11,982 bases of DNA from Candidatus Omnitrophota bacterium (GCA_026387135.1 JAPLMH010000014.1:1-11982), one strand, 5' to 3'; numbered from the stretch's first letter, positions 1 through 5,540 are shown. Numbers and translations: made by a program. Notes: a model not told the origin generated them from the letters alone.

Positions 1-106
1 TCTTAATAGCCTTTTTTACGGTCGAACTCGAACTTCCGGTCATCTTGGCTATCTCTTCCGGAGTTGTCCTGGCATCCTTCTCTAAAATTTCCAATATCTC
101 GTCCAT
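1..106 (-). CDS. AsnC/Lrp-like helix-turn-helix regulator, N-terminal fragment
   Basis: Only the first 35 codons are in the window; the gene runs off the left edge. The start is the ATG at 106-104, with a clean AAGGAG 8 nt upstream (120-115). The visible protein begins MDEILEILEKDARTT and continues with PEEIAKMTGSSSSTVKKAIK. That is the winged-helix layout of AsnC/Lrp regulators: a first helix, the 'EDAR' turn, then the helix-turn-helix. Family members bind DNA, often in response to an amino acid sensed by a C-terminal RAM/ligand domain, which cannot be seen here. A terminator-like hairpin at 131-171 separates it from the lipoprotein gene upstream. No convincing separate promoter is visible between hairpin and start, so some read-through is possible. 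The HTH call is fairly secure, the subfamily less so. Confidence 0.65.
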   Translation of the reverse strand, partial: MDEILEILEKDARTTPEEIAKMTGSSSSTVKKAIK

Positions 107-130
107 ATAGCATTCTCCTTTTGGTAAACT

Positions 131-171
131 AATAAGGGGCTCGCCTTTGTTGCCGAGGCCAGCCCCTTATT
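131..171 (-). terminator. Hairpin terminator after the lipoprotein gene
   Basis: Perfect 11-bp inverted repeat: AATAAGGGGCT (131-141) with AGCCCCTTATT (161-171). The inner GCCT (143-146)/AGGC (156-159) can extend the stem. It lies 27 nt past the lipoprotein stop codon. Read on the minus strand, the stem ends in TTATT and is followed by AGTTTACC, so the U-tract is imperfect. The stem is symmetric and could act in both directions. Confidence 0.65.
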
Positions 172-197
172 TCAGACTATTAATTATAAACTCTGAA

Positions 198-719
198 CTA
201 TTTAGCGGATGCCTCCTCTTCGACGCTGCCGGCCGAAAGCGCCGCGCCGCCCGAAGTATATTTGTTCAAAGCCTCCCATGTCTTCTTTCCGACCACGCCG
301 TCGGCCGTCAGGCCGTTAGCGCTCTGGAACTTCTTTATAGCGCCTCTCGTCTTTCGTCCCTTTACGCCGTCCACTTCGCCTTTATAGAACCCGGCGTTCT
401 TCAGGCATGTCTGGATCTCTCTTGTATGTTCTTTACCCTGCCGGCTGCCCTTATTTTTTATACCTACGTTCGTCTTCCCGGAAGATCGCGCTGCTCTCTC
501 TGCCTTCAGCTCTTCGACTCTCTGGGCCTGCTCCATGGCGAGACGCTCGACTTCAGACTGTTTAGTCTCCACGCCTTCGACTCTGGTCTCAAGAGTATCT
601 ACCTTGGTCTTTATGCCTTTCACGTCTTCGGAAAGCTTCTTCTGCGCGGAACTACAGCCGGACATTGTGAATGTAGACAATATTATCAACGCTAAAACTA
701 CAAAACCTAATCTCTTCAT
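198..719 (-). CDS. Lipoprotein with coiled coil and peptidoglycan-binding domain
   Basis: 173 residues. The ATG at 719 is chosen over an in-frame TTG at 746 because AGGAGG sits 6 nt before it. The N-terminus has KR, a hydrophobic stretch (about 5-18) and a lipobox ending M-S-G-C, giving lipidated Cys22. Residues 26-75 are heptad-like (KLSEDVKGIKTKVDTLETRV...), a coiled coil like that of small Lpp-type or trimeric envelope proteins. After a basic linker, residues 99-153 form a PG_binding_1 domain, recognisable by REIQTCLKNAGFYKGEVDG, GAIKKFQSANGLTADGVVG and TWEALNKY. The protein probably tethers outer membrane to cell wall, non-covalently through this domain. The short tail is Ala/Glu-rich. 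It has its own promoter (749-777) and a downstream hairpin, so it looks monocistronic. Domain calls are strong; the exact physiological role is inferred. Confidence 0.85.
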   Translation of the reverse strand: MKRLGFVVLALIILSTFTMSGCSSAQKKLSEDVKGIKTKVDTLETRVEGVETKQSEVERLAMEQAQRVEELKAERAARSSGKTNVGIKNKGSRQGKEHTREIQTCLKNAGFYKGEVDGVKGRKTRGAIKKFQSANGLTADGVVGKKTWEALNKYTSGGAALSAGSVEEEASAK

Positions 720-748
720 CTCTCTCCTCCTCTTTCTCTTATTCAAGA

Positions 749-777
749 ATTATATGTTAAGATGCCGAGAAAATCAA
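749..777 (-). promoter_or_regulatory. Sigma70-like promoter of the lipoprotein gene
   Basis: Minus strand: TTGATT (777-772), 17-nt spacer, perfect TATAAT (754-749). The predicted start is near 742, giving a leader of about 23 nt that holds the AGGAGG ribosome site. The -35 box overlaps the last codons of the PEPCK gene (stop at 776-774). Confidence 0.75.
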
Positions 778-2543
778 GATAATTGTGTTTCCATATCTTT
801 GTATTGTTCCCACATCTCCTCAGGCATCTTATCCGCGAATTGCCTTAAGAACGTCTTTACGTCTTCAAGCTCATTCTTCCACTCCTGGGCATTCACTTCG
901 AAGAGTTTTTCCATATTCTCTTTGTTTATATTCAATCCGGACATGTTGAGCTCTTCTAAATTGGGGACTACGCCTATCGGTGTTTTTCGCCCCTTGGCTT
1001 TGCCCTTGACTCTTTTGATTATCCACTCCAGAACGCGTATGTTATCTCCGAATCCCGGCCACATGAACTTCCCGCTGTCGTCCTGCCTGAACCAGTTCAC
1101 GGAGAATATCTTGGGCGGTTTTGTCATGCGTTTGCCTATCTTCAACCAGTGCCCGAAGTAATCGCCCATGCTGTATCCGCAGAAGGGGAGCATCGCCATT
1201 GGGTCGCGTCTTAATACCCCGACCTGGTGAGCCGCCGCGGCGGTAGTTTCGGAGCCCATCCTTGCGGCTGCAAATACGCCGTTTGGCCAATTGAAGCTTT
1301 CATACACCAGCGGTATCAATTTAGTCCTCTTCCCACCGAATATCATGGCGGAGATCGGCACGCCTTTGGGATTGTCGGCCTCTTTGGAGAGCGTCGGCGC
1401 GTTATACATAGATACGGTGAATCTCGAATTTGGATGGGCCGCCTTTGTGCCGGAGGCAGGGTCCCATGATTTGCCCTGCCAGTCTATAAGATTTTTTGGC
1501 TGGGCCCCATCGATGCCTTCCCACCAGGGTTCGTTCGTATCTTTATTCAATGCTGTGTTTGTGAATATAGTGGGGTAGAATTTATCCGTCTTCAATGTCC
1601 TCATCATGTTGGGGTTCGTCTTCATCGAAGTCCCCGGCGCCACACCAAAAAATCCCGCCTCAGGGTTTATCGCCCACAGCCGCCCGTCCGGTCCGACGTT
1701 TAGCCATGCTATATCATCTCCGAGCGTCCAGATCTTGTAGCCCGGCAGGGCGGACTCCATCATCGCGAGATTCGTCTTTCCGCAGGCAGATGGCATCGCC
1801 GCGGTAACGTATGTGATCTCGCCGTCGGGGCTTTGGATCCCGAGAATGACCATGTGTTCGGCAAGCCAGCCTTCCTGAAGGCCGAGCCACGAAGCCATGC
1901 GCAGTGAGAAACATTTCTTGCCCAAAAGAGCATTGCCGCCGTAACCAGATCCTATGCTCCATACTAAATGCTCAAGAGGGAAGTGCATTATGAAACGTTT
2001 TTCAGGATTCAGGTCGCCTATGGAATGCAATCCCTTTACGAAATCTTCGCTATTTCCTATTTTGTCTATTATGGTCTTGCTCATCCTCGTCATGATCCGC
2101 ATACTGACGGCAACGTAAGATATGTCGGTCAGCTGGATACATGCTTTGGCATACGGCGAATCGGGATGGCCCATCATGTAGGGGAGGACATACATCGTCT
2201 TGCCGGCCATGCAGCCGTCGGATAGCTTACGCATCATGGTCTTGGCTTCTTCCGGTGCCATCCAATTGTTATTCGGTCCTGCGGTAAGCCTGTCGGGGTA
2301 GCATACGTAAGTCAGGTGTTCAGTGCGCGCTACATCTGTGGGGTGGCTTCTGTGAAGGTAGGACTTTGGCCATATCTTTTGGTTCAGCTCATGAAAAATG
2401 GGCTGACCATTGATGCGTTCTTCTCGTATGCCGATCTCTACTAATTTACGGGCCTCTTCATCGGAGCCGTTGCACCAATATATCTTATCGGGCTTCGTAA
2501 GTTTTGCCTGCTCTTCAACCCATTTTTCTAGGGGTGTAGCCAT
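774..2543 (-). CDS. pckG: Phosphoenolpyruvate carboxykinase, GTP-dependent
   Basis: 589 residues, the usual full length for bacterial GTP-PEPCK. It interconverts oxaloacetate + GTP and PEP + CO2 + GDP in the cytosol, the entry step of gluconeogenesis or, in reverse, an anaplerotic/fermentative CO2-fixing step. Visible hallmarks in order: R-loop VARTEH (71-76, Arg73); substrate-site GGNALLGKKCFSLRMAS (202-218); P-loop PSACGKTN (251-258) with the reactive Cys254 typical of the GTP class; metal/kinase-2 GDDIAW (275-280); INPEAGFFGVAPGT (292-305); IFGGKRT (401-407); nucleotide-site FMWPGFGDNIRVLEW (493-507). The ATP-type enzyme lacks this pattern. A promoter (TTGCCT-17-TAAAAT) lies at 2599-2627. 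Only a weak purine-rich site (GGAAGGAT) sits well upstream of the ATG, so the start is slightly uncertain. The stop overlaps the promoter of the next gene. Confidence 0.97.
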   Translation of the reverse strand: MATPLEKWVEEQAKLTKPDKIYWCNGSDEEARKLVEIGIREERINGQPIFHELNQKIWPKSYLHRSHPTDVARTEHLTYVCYPDRLTAGPNNNWMAPEEAKTMMRKLSDGCMAGKTMYVLPYMMGHPDSPYAKACIQLTDISYVAVSMRIMTRMSKTIIDKIGNSEDFVKGLHSIGDLNPEKRFIMHFPLEHLVWSIGSGYGGNALLGKKCFSLRMASWLGLQEGWLAEHMVILGIQSPDGEITYVTAAMPSACGKTNLAMMESALPGYKIWTLGDDIAWLNVGPDGRLWAINPEAGFFGVAPGTSMKTNPNMMRTLKTDKFYPTIFTNTALNKDTNEPWWEGIDGAQPKNLIDWQGKSWDPASGTKAAHPNSRFTVSMYNAPTLSKEADNPKGVPISAMIFGGKRTKLIPLVYESFNWPNGVFAAARMGSETTAAAAHQVGVLRRDPMAMLPFCGYSMGDYFGHWLKIGKRMTKPPKIFSVNWFRQDDSGKFMWPGFGDNIRVLEWIIKRVKGKAKGRKTPIGVVPNLEELNMSGLNINKENMEKLFEVNAQEWKNELEDVKTFLRQFADKMPEEMWEQYKDMETQLS

Positions 2544-2598
2544 GTAATATTGCCTATCCTTCCAGTTGATCCGAACTCTGTGCTTTGATTGGATTAGA

Positions 2599-2627
2599 AT
2601 TTTACCTTATCGACGTAAAATAGGCAA
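2599..2627 (-). promoter_or_regulatory. Promoter of pckG
   Basis: Minus strand: TTGCCT (2627-2622), 17-nt spacer, TAAAAT (2604-2599). It predicts a leader of about 50 nt before the pckG ATG at 2543. The tRNA-Asn gene is transcribed divergently from 2721. I see no comparably good promoter for it; a weak -10-like TAAATA lies at about 2710-2715. Confidence 0.6.
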
Positions 2628-2720
2628 GCAGAATAATAATATTTGAAAGTTAGTGTCTTGTATGTTATCATCTTATCTGCCCGAGGGTATTCACCGGGTT
2701 TTGCTCTTTTAAATATTCAC

Positions 2721-3064
2721 TCCCCTGTAGCTCAGCTGGTAGAGCATGTGGCTGTGCGCGAGCGAAGCGAGCGCAAGATTAAGCAAGCTTCGCGCAGGTT
2801 AGCAGCCTCCGGTGGAAACGCCGGAGTGAAAAGCGGGCAAATTCAGGGAAACCCTACGCGCAAGCGAGGGCAATCCTGAGCTAAATGGGTGACGAAAGTC
2901 ATCCTAAATGTGCAGAGACTAGATGCTCGCTACCTAAACCATGAACCACTCACCCTTTTAGGGTTCGGGTTCACGGCATGGTAATGGTATAGTCCGACTC
3001 TCCGAGTAATCGGAGTCAGATCGTAACCACAGTGTCCTAGGTTCGAGTCCTAGCGGGGGAGCCA
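2721..3064 (+). tRNA. tRNA-Asn(GUU), interrupted by a group I intron
   Basis: The 5' exon is 2721-2755 and the 3' exon 3024-3064, together 76 nt with encoded CCA. Acceptor TCCCCTG (2721-2727) pairs with CGGGGGA (3054-3060); discriminator G3061; CCA 3062-3064. The D-arm is GCTC/GAGC (2730-2733/2742-2745) around AGCTGGTA. The anticodon stem TGTGG (2747-2751) pairs with CCACA (3027-3031). The T-arm is CTAGG/CCTAG (3037-3041/3049-3053) with loop TTCGAGT. Removing 2756-3023 gives the 7-base loop CTGTTAA, so the anticodon is GUU (Asn), cut between positions 35 and 36. The spliced molecule has the standard bacterial tRNA-Asn layout. It needs splicing to be functional. It is followed directly by a strong terminator. 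Confidence 0.95.
2756..3023 (+). ncRNA. Group I self-splicing intron (IC3-like) in tRNA-Asn
   Basis: 268 nt, no ORF. P1: exon GGCTGT (2750-2755) pairs with guide GCAGCC (2802-2807), leaving the required U-G pair at the 5' splice site. P10: GGTTA (2797-2801), directly beside the guide, pairs with 3'-exon TAACC (3024-3028). P2: 2808-2814/2819-2825 closed by GAAA. P3: GCGGGC (2833-2838)/GCTCGC (2925-2930). P4: TCAGG (2843-2847)/CCTGA (2875-2879). P5: CCCT (2852-2855)/AGGG (2867-2870) and an inner CGC-GCAA-GCG. P6: 2887-2893/2898-2904 with GAAA loop. P7: from GTGCAGAGACTAGATG (2910-2925) and TATAGTCC (2988-2995). P8: 2939-2982. P9: 2996-3017. The terminal base is G3023 (omega-G). The P/Q/R/S core wording matches the IC3 introns of bacterial tRNAs. 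The P1 loop carries an extra GC-rich extension (2756-2795) with alternative helices. Confidence 0.95.
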
Positions 3065-3133
3065 AAATTGGCCTGCTATTAATTTAGCAGGCCTTTTTGT
3101 TTCTGGGGCCAATTTTGGTCTCCCCCGCTAGGA
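3048..3133. repeat. Long inverted repeat duplicating the tRNA-Asn 3' end
   Basis: The left arm 3048-3073 runs from the T-loop through acceptor strand and CCA into the terminator (starts TCCTAGCGGGGGAG). The right arm 3107-3133 is its reverse complement (ends CTCCCCCGCTAGGA), with every base matching except one extra T at 3119. About 26 bp of pairing enclose the terminator hairpin and its U-tract. The palindrome could compete with tRNA folding in an unterminated transcript. It could also be the scar of an inversion or integration at the tRNA end. Confidence 0.85.
3070..3100 (+). terminator. Terminator of tRNA-Asn
   Basis: Perfect 9-bp stem GGCCTGCTA (3070-3078)/TAGCAGGCC (3085-3093), 6-nt loop, then TTTTTGTTT. 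It starts 6 nt after the CCA end, so the tRNA looks like a single-gene transcript. Confidence 0.9.
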
Positions 3134-3143
3134 TGAAAAAGGG

Positions 3144-3181
3144 TTTTAGGGGAAAAACTATGTATAGTTTTTCCCCTAAAA
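3144..3181. repeat. Perfect 17-bp palindromic hairpin
   Basis: TTTTAGGGGAAAAACTA (3144-3160) and its exact reverse complement (3165-3181) around the loop TGTA. It lies between the tRNA and the plsC-like gene, with no U-tract after it on either strand beyond the stem itself. It could be an RNA hairpin in the plsC leader, a bidirectional terminator, or a cruciform-forming mobile-element end. Confidence 0.85.
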
Positions 3182-3211
3182 GTGGCGAATGCCTGCTAAG
3201 GAAGGGGAATA

Positions 3212-3241
3212 TTAAGGGGGAACCATTGGGTTCCCCCTTAA
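3212..3241. repeat. Perfect 13-bp hairpin abutting the plsC ribosome site
   Basis: TTAAGGGGGAACC (3212-3224)/GGTTCCCCCTTAA (3229-3241), loop ATTG. The last two bases of the 3' arm are the first two of the AAGGAG (3240-3245) preceding the acyltransferase gene. Folding of this hairpin could therefore affect ribosome access. Confidence 0.85.
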
Positions 3242-3251
3242 GGAGCGAGCC

Positions 3252-3860
3252 ATCTATCGCGCTTCTCTGATTTTATTTAAACTGCGCTTATGGTTTAATG
3301 TCGAAGGCGCAGAGAACATACCCGCTAAGGGCGCGTTCATATTTGCCGCAAATCATTCCAGCTATCTTGATCCGCTTATTCTATCAGCGTCCACGAGCCG
3401 CCCGCTCCATTTTATCACCCGCATCAAGATATTATCATATCCCGTGATAGGCTGGATATTGAAGCATGCCAACACTATCCCGGTCAAAAATCATGGCAGG
3501 GACCTAAGCGTCATAAAGGATTCACTGCGGTTACTTGCAAAAGGTAAAGCGCTAGGCATTTTTCCCGAAGGCACCCGAACGAAGGATCGAAAGCTTAAAA
3601 GTGCTAAATCCGGCGTTGGGATGCTTGTCTATATGGCGAAAGTGCCGGTTGTGCCCGCATACATAGAAGGCGCGTTTGATGCGTTACCGCGAAGGGTGAG
3701 GACGTTTAAACGCCATCCTTTACGGGTCTATATCGGCAAGCCTGTCTATTTCACAAAAGAGTGTGCCGGAGAACAAACCAAAGAAACATATCAACGGATA
3801 AGCGATGAAATTATGCGGCATATAGCAGATCTGAAGAGAGCGCATGCGCCCCTGCCATAG
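3252..3860 (+). CDS. plsC: PlsC-like 1-acylglycerol-3-phosphate acyltransferase with ATC at the start position
   Basis: About 202 residues. The family transfers an acyl chain to lysophosphatidic acid at the inner membrane, making phosphatidic acid. Catalytic NHSSYLD (His35/Asp40 of the HX4D motif), FPEGTR (104-109) and VPVVPAYIEG (131-140) are intact, so the body looks functional. Reading back, the frame gives a normal PlsC N-terminus (IYRASLILFKLRLWFNVEG). It begins at ATC 3252, exactly 6 nt after AAGGAG (3240-3245). No ATG, GTG or TTG occurs in frame between the upstream stop and GTG 3444, and starting at 3444 would lose the HX4D motif. Either ATC is used as a rare start, or this is a recent start-codon mutation or a base-call error. 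Length is slightly short but within the family range. The gene is set off by hairpins upstream and a terminator at 3986-4015. Confidence 0.85.
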   Translation: MYRASLILFKLRLWFNVEGAENIPAKGAFIFAANHSSYLDPLILSASTSRPLHFITRIKILSYPVIGWILKHANTIPVKNHGRDLSVIKDSLRLLAKGKALGIFPEGTRTKDRKLKSAKSGVGMLVYMAKVPVVPAYIEGAFDALPRRVRTFKRHPLRVYIGKPVYFTKECAGEQTKETYQRISDEIMRHIADLKRAHAPLP

Positions 3861-3926
3861 TATGCAAAATTAGCCGATCAGCTTCTCCGTCTCACCACTC
3901 ATAAGCAAGTTCGAGAGTTCGTCCCT

Positions 3927-3962
3927 GCCTGCCTGAAGTAATACTCTTGCAGTCAGGCAGGC
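3927..3962. repeat. 10-bp inverted repeat after plsC
   Basis: GCCTGCCTGA (3927-3936) and TCAGGCAGGC (3953-3962), 16-nt loop. It is not followed by a U-tract, so it is not an ordinary terminator. It sits just before a GGGGAGCCA word (3968-3976) that also ends the tRNA-Asn gene. Confidence 0.6.
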
Positions 3963-3985
3963 ACTATGGGGAGCCATATTTGACG

Positions 3986-4015
3986 AAAAGCCCATCCATT
4001 AAGGATGGGCTTTTT
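3986..4015 (+). terminator. Rho-independent terminator downstream of plsC
   Basis: AAAAGCCCATCC (3986-3997)/GGATGGGCTTTT, loop ATTAA (3998-4002), U-run at 4011-4015. It closes the plsC cassette about 125 nt after the stop and directly precedes the brnT promoter. Confidence 0.9.
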
Positions 4016-4029
4016 GCTCAATAAAATGC

Positions 4030-4057
4030 TTGCATTTATCCAAATTTATGGTATATT
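4030..4057 (+). promoter_or_regulatory. Promoter of brnT
   Basis: TTGCAT (4030-4035), 16-nt spacer, TATATT (4052-4057) with an extended TG at 4049-4050. The predicted start is near 4064, so the leader is only about 6 nt. No Shine-Dalgarno is present, which suggests near-leaderless translation. BrnT/BrnA complexes typically repress their own promoter. Confidence 0.6.
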
Positions 4058-4069
4058 TACATTGTACAT

Positions 4070-4354
4070 ATGAATAACATCCGTTTTATCTGGGATGGCT
4101 CGAAAGCGTCGCTTAACAGAAGAAAACACGGTATTTCTTTTGAAGAAGCACAAACTGTTTTTTATGACGAGAATGCCATAGAATATTTTGACCCGGAGCA
4201 TTCAGAAGACGAAGATCGTTTTATTATGCTGGGCTTTAGTTTTAAATTGCGGATGTTGGTTGTGTGTTATTGTACGAGAACGGAGAATACTATAAGAATA
4301 ATTTCGGCCAGGAAAGCGACTCGTCATGAGGCTGAAATTTATCGAAAGGGGTAA
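4070..4354 (+). CDS. brnT: BrnT family RNase toxin (DUF497)
   Basis: 94 residues, full family length. BrnT is a RelE-fold ribonuclease that inhibits translation by cutting RNA and is held inactive by BrnA. Family motifs: FIWDGSKASLN (6-16), RRKHGISFEEAQTVFYD (17-33), the acidic stretch DPEHSEDEDRFIMLG (41-55), the core strand and C-terminal RIISARKATRHE (76-87). All are in the usual order with no frameshift, so it looks active. brnA starts 3 nt after the stop, the classic toxin-first layout. The base composition is AT-richer than the flanking pckG and pilin genes, in keeping with acquired DNA. Confidence 0.9.
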   Translation: MNNIRFIWDGSKASLNRRKHGISFEEAQTVFYDENAIEYFDPEHSEDEDRFIMLGFSFKLRMLVVCYCTRTENTIRIISARKATRHEAEIYRKG

Positions 4355-4357
4355 AAT

Positions 4358-4570
4358 ATGAAAACAGAATATGATTTTTCTAAGTTGAAAGGTAAGCGCA
4401 ATCCGTATGCAGCAAAGCTAAAAAAACCCGTAACTATGCGGCTTAGCTTTGACGTTATAGCATATTTCAAACATTTGGCAGATGAAATGGGCGTGCCTTA
4501 TCAGATTTTAATCAATATGTACCTGAAAGATTGCGTACAGTCTCATCGGAAAGTTGGGTGGGTAAGGTAG
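4358..4570 (+). CDS. brnA: BrnA family antitoxin
   Basis: 70 residues, 3 nt after brnT, with AAAGGGG from the end of brnT serving as ribosome site. The N-terminal MKTEYDFSKLKGKRNPYAA is the toxin-binding tail type. KPVTMRLSFDVIAYFKHLAD (23-42) followed by GVPYQILINMYLKD (45-58) is a ribbon-helix-helix DNA-binding fold, with strand PVTMRLS and the two helices. BrnA neutralises BrnT and represses the operon as a dimer. Co-expression with brnT from the promoter at 4030-4057 is expected. Recognition is by family pattern and position. Confidence 0.88.
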   Translation: MKTEYDFSKLKGKRNPYAAKLKKPVTMRLSFDVIAYFKHLADEMGVPYQILINMYLKDCVQSHRKVGWVR

Positions 4571-4597
4571 TGACTGGGGTAGGGATAGGGATGTGTT

Positions 4598-4846
4598 ATG
4601 AGAAAGATTAAATTGACGAAGGAAGAGCGAGCAATCGAAGATAACCTTGAGCGATTTGTTCGCATAGATAATAGGGAATACGAACAGATTGTCCAGGCTA
4701 TTGCCGCTAGAAAAAAAGATGCAGTTTTGAATATTCGTGTAAATAGCCATGACCTTGCAAGCATTAAGAACAAAGCTGAGCGATTAGGCGTCAGATATCA
4801 GACCTTTATATCTGAGCTAATACACAGAATAGCTCAGGCAAGCTAA
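4598..4846 (+). CDS. CopG/ribbon-helix-helix antitoxin, second in the operon
   Basis: 82 residues, 27 nt after brnA, with a weak AGGGAT site upstream. It matches the CopG-type antitoxins that usually accompany BrnT-like or other small toxins: acidic/basic N-terminus MRKIKLTKEERAIEDNLERF, EYEQIVQAIAARKKDAVLNIRVN (28-49), then DLASIKNKAERLGVRYQTFISELIHR (52-77). The strand VLNIRVN and helices around GVRYQTFISELIHR form the RHH fold. Only one toxin gene precedes it, so either both antitoxins act on BrnT or its own toxin has been lost. It is a distant relative of the upstream brnA, not a recent duplicate. The terminator-promoter block at 4857-4932 follows directly. Confidence 0.82.
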   Translation: MRKIKLTKEERAIEDNLERFVRIDNREYEQIVQAIAARKKDAVLNIRVNSHDLASIKNKAERLGVRYQTFISELIHRIAQAS

Positions 4847-4861
4847 TTACAAGCTACCACT

Positions 4862-4910
4862 AAAACATAACCCTTTGCGACTAAAATGCTTGCATAGGGT
4901 TTTGTTTTTT
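4862..4910 (+). terminator. Terminator of the brnT-brnA-copG operon (inside copy A)
   Basis: Stem AACCCT/AGGGTT extended by the flanking A and T runs (4862-4874/4896-4908), then T-rich sequence to 4910. It lies 15 nt past the antitoxin stop. Confidence 0.75.
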
Positions 4911-4919
4911 AATCTTCTG

Positions 4920-4928
4920 TGATATACT
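4920..4928 (+). promoter_or_regulatory. Extended -10 promoter of the membrane-protein gene (copy A)
   Basis: TGATATACT, with TATACT at 4923-4928 and no good -35 at 17 nt. The predicted start near 4935 lies 3 nt before the ATG at 4938, and there is no Shine-Dalgarno, so a leaderless mRNA is likely. Copy B carries the same box at 6415-6423. Confidence 0.6.
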
Positions 4929-4937
4929 TATCATAGA

Positions 4938-5435
4938 ATGAGTGATTTCATAAGTGTCTTTAATGTGAGCAAGTTTCGAAAAATATATCATATTTATTTT
5001 TCTTGCTCTACTTTACTTTATTTCATAGGCATAGCCAGTATAGTTTTTTTCGGATTTAATGAAAAAAACTCTATCCTGAAGCTAATGATGGTATCAACGC
5101 TAGTTTATGCGGCCATCGGCTATATTTTGCCTTTCCTGATTATGATGTCTGAACGTCAAAAAGACGGGTCGGACCCTTCCGACTCATATATCAAACTTAA
5201 TTATCCAGATATTTGGAAAAAACTGCATCCACTTGGAGGCCGTAGTTGGAATGGTTTTGAATTAAAAGCATTCTTAAATGACAAATATGATAATTTGTCT
5301 GATAACAAGCTTCAAGAGATTAAAAAGGGTCTAAAAGAATTTTTGCACTTTCAATGGGCGGCTATTTTATCTTGGCCTATTTTCTGGATTTCTATTTCTA
5401 TTATTAATTGTATTAAAAATGCTTGCTTAAAGTAA
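4938..5435 (+). CDS. Orphan membrane protein, three predicted helices
   Basis: 165 residues, not recognised as any family. It has three hydrophobic segments: about 19-40 (YFSCSTLLYFIGIASIVFFGF region), 48-70 (LMMVSTLVYAAIGYILPFLIMM region) and 137-158 (HFQWAAILSWPIFWISISII region). Between the second and third lies a polar, probably cytoplasmic or periplasmic stretch of about 65 residues, with KLNYPDIWKKLHPLGGRSWNG and a helical KLQEIKKGLKEF. The gene is AT-rich compared with its chromosomal flanks. It sits alone between copy A and the zeta-toxin block, with its own predicted promoter and no ribosome site. That is typical of a cassette cargo gene. A membrane effector, an immunity role or an unrelated passenger are all possible. 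Real coding is supported by length, composition and promoter position. Confidence 0.65.
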   Translation: MSDFISVFNVSKFRKIYHIYFSCSTLLYFIGIASIVFFGFNEKNSILKLMMVSTLVYAAIGYILPFLIMMSERQKDGSDPSDSYIKLNYPDIWKKLHPLGGRSWNGFELKAFLNDKYDNLSDNKLQEIKKGLKEFLHFQWAAILSWPIFWISISIINCIKNACLK

Positions 5436-5501
5436 TGTTATTTGCCTCATCCGACATTAGAAAAGTTCGATAATCGTCGATGAAGGGGAGCCAATTTAGA
5501 T

Positions 5502-5540
5502 AGCCCTTTACAGGCATTTTGCTTGTAGAGGGCTTTTGTT
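5502..5540 (+). terminator. Terminator fused to the zeta-toxin promoter
   Basis: 11-bp stem AGCCCTTTACA (5502-5512)/TGTAGAGGGCT (5524-5534) with one G-U pair, followed by TTTGTTT. The loop holds CATTTTGCT. It follows a GGGGAGCCA word (5485-5493) by 8 nt. Confidence 0.8.

Larger units (their letters stand above)
4857..4932 (+). repeat. Intergenic repeat, copy A (terminator plus promoter)
   Basis: It opens with ACTAAAACATAACCCT and continues through TAAAATGCTTGCATAGGG, TTTTGTTTTTT and AATCTTCTGTGATATACTTATC. The same words recur in copy B (6324-6427), and the middle part in copy C (7526-7556). The first half is a terminator: AAAACATAACCCT (4862-4874) pairs with AGGGTTTTGTTTT (4896-4908), one mismatch, then more T. 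The second half carries an extended -10, TGATATACT (4920-4928). Confidence 0.85.

Noticed and set aside
2721..2740. Strong promoter directly before tRNA-Asn
   Set aside because: Only a weak -10-like TAAATA at about 2710-2715 without a matching -35 was found, so no separate feature was recorded.
2643..2879. Open frame across the tRNA and intron
   Set aside because: It runs through tRNA arms and paired intron elements and has no protein features; the RNA explanation is complete.
3880..3976. Possible degenerate tRNA (CTCATAA, GTTCGAG and GGGGAGCCA words)
   Set aside because: No acceptor, D-arm or T-arm pairing can be drawn in a tRNA geometry; kept only as part of the recurring-word finding.
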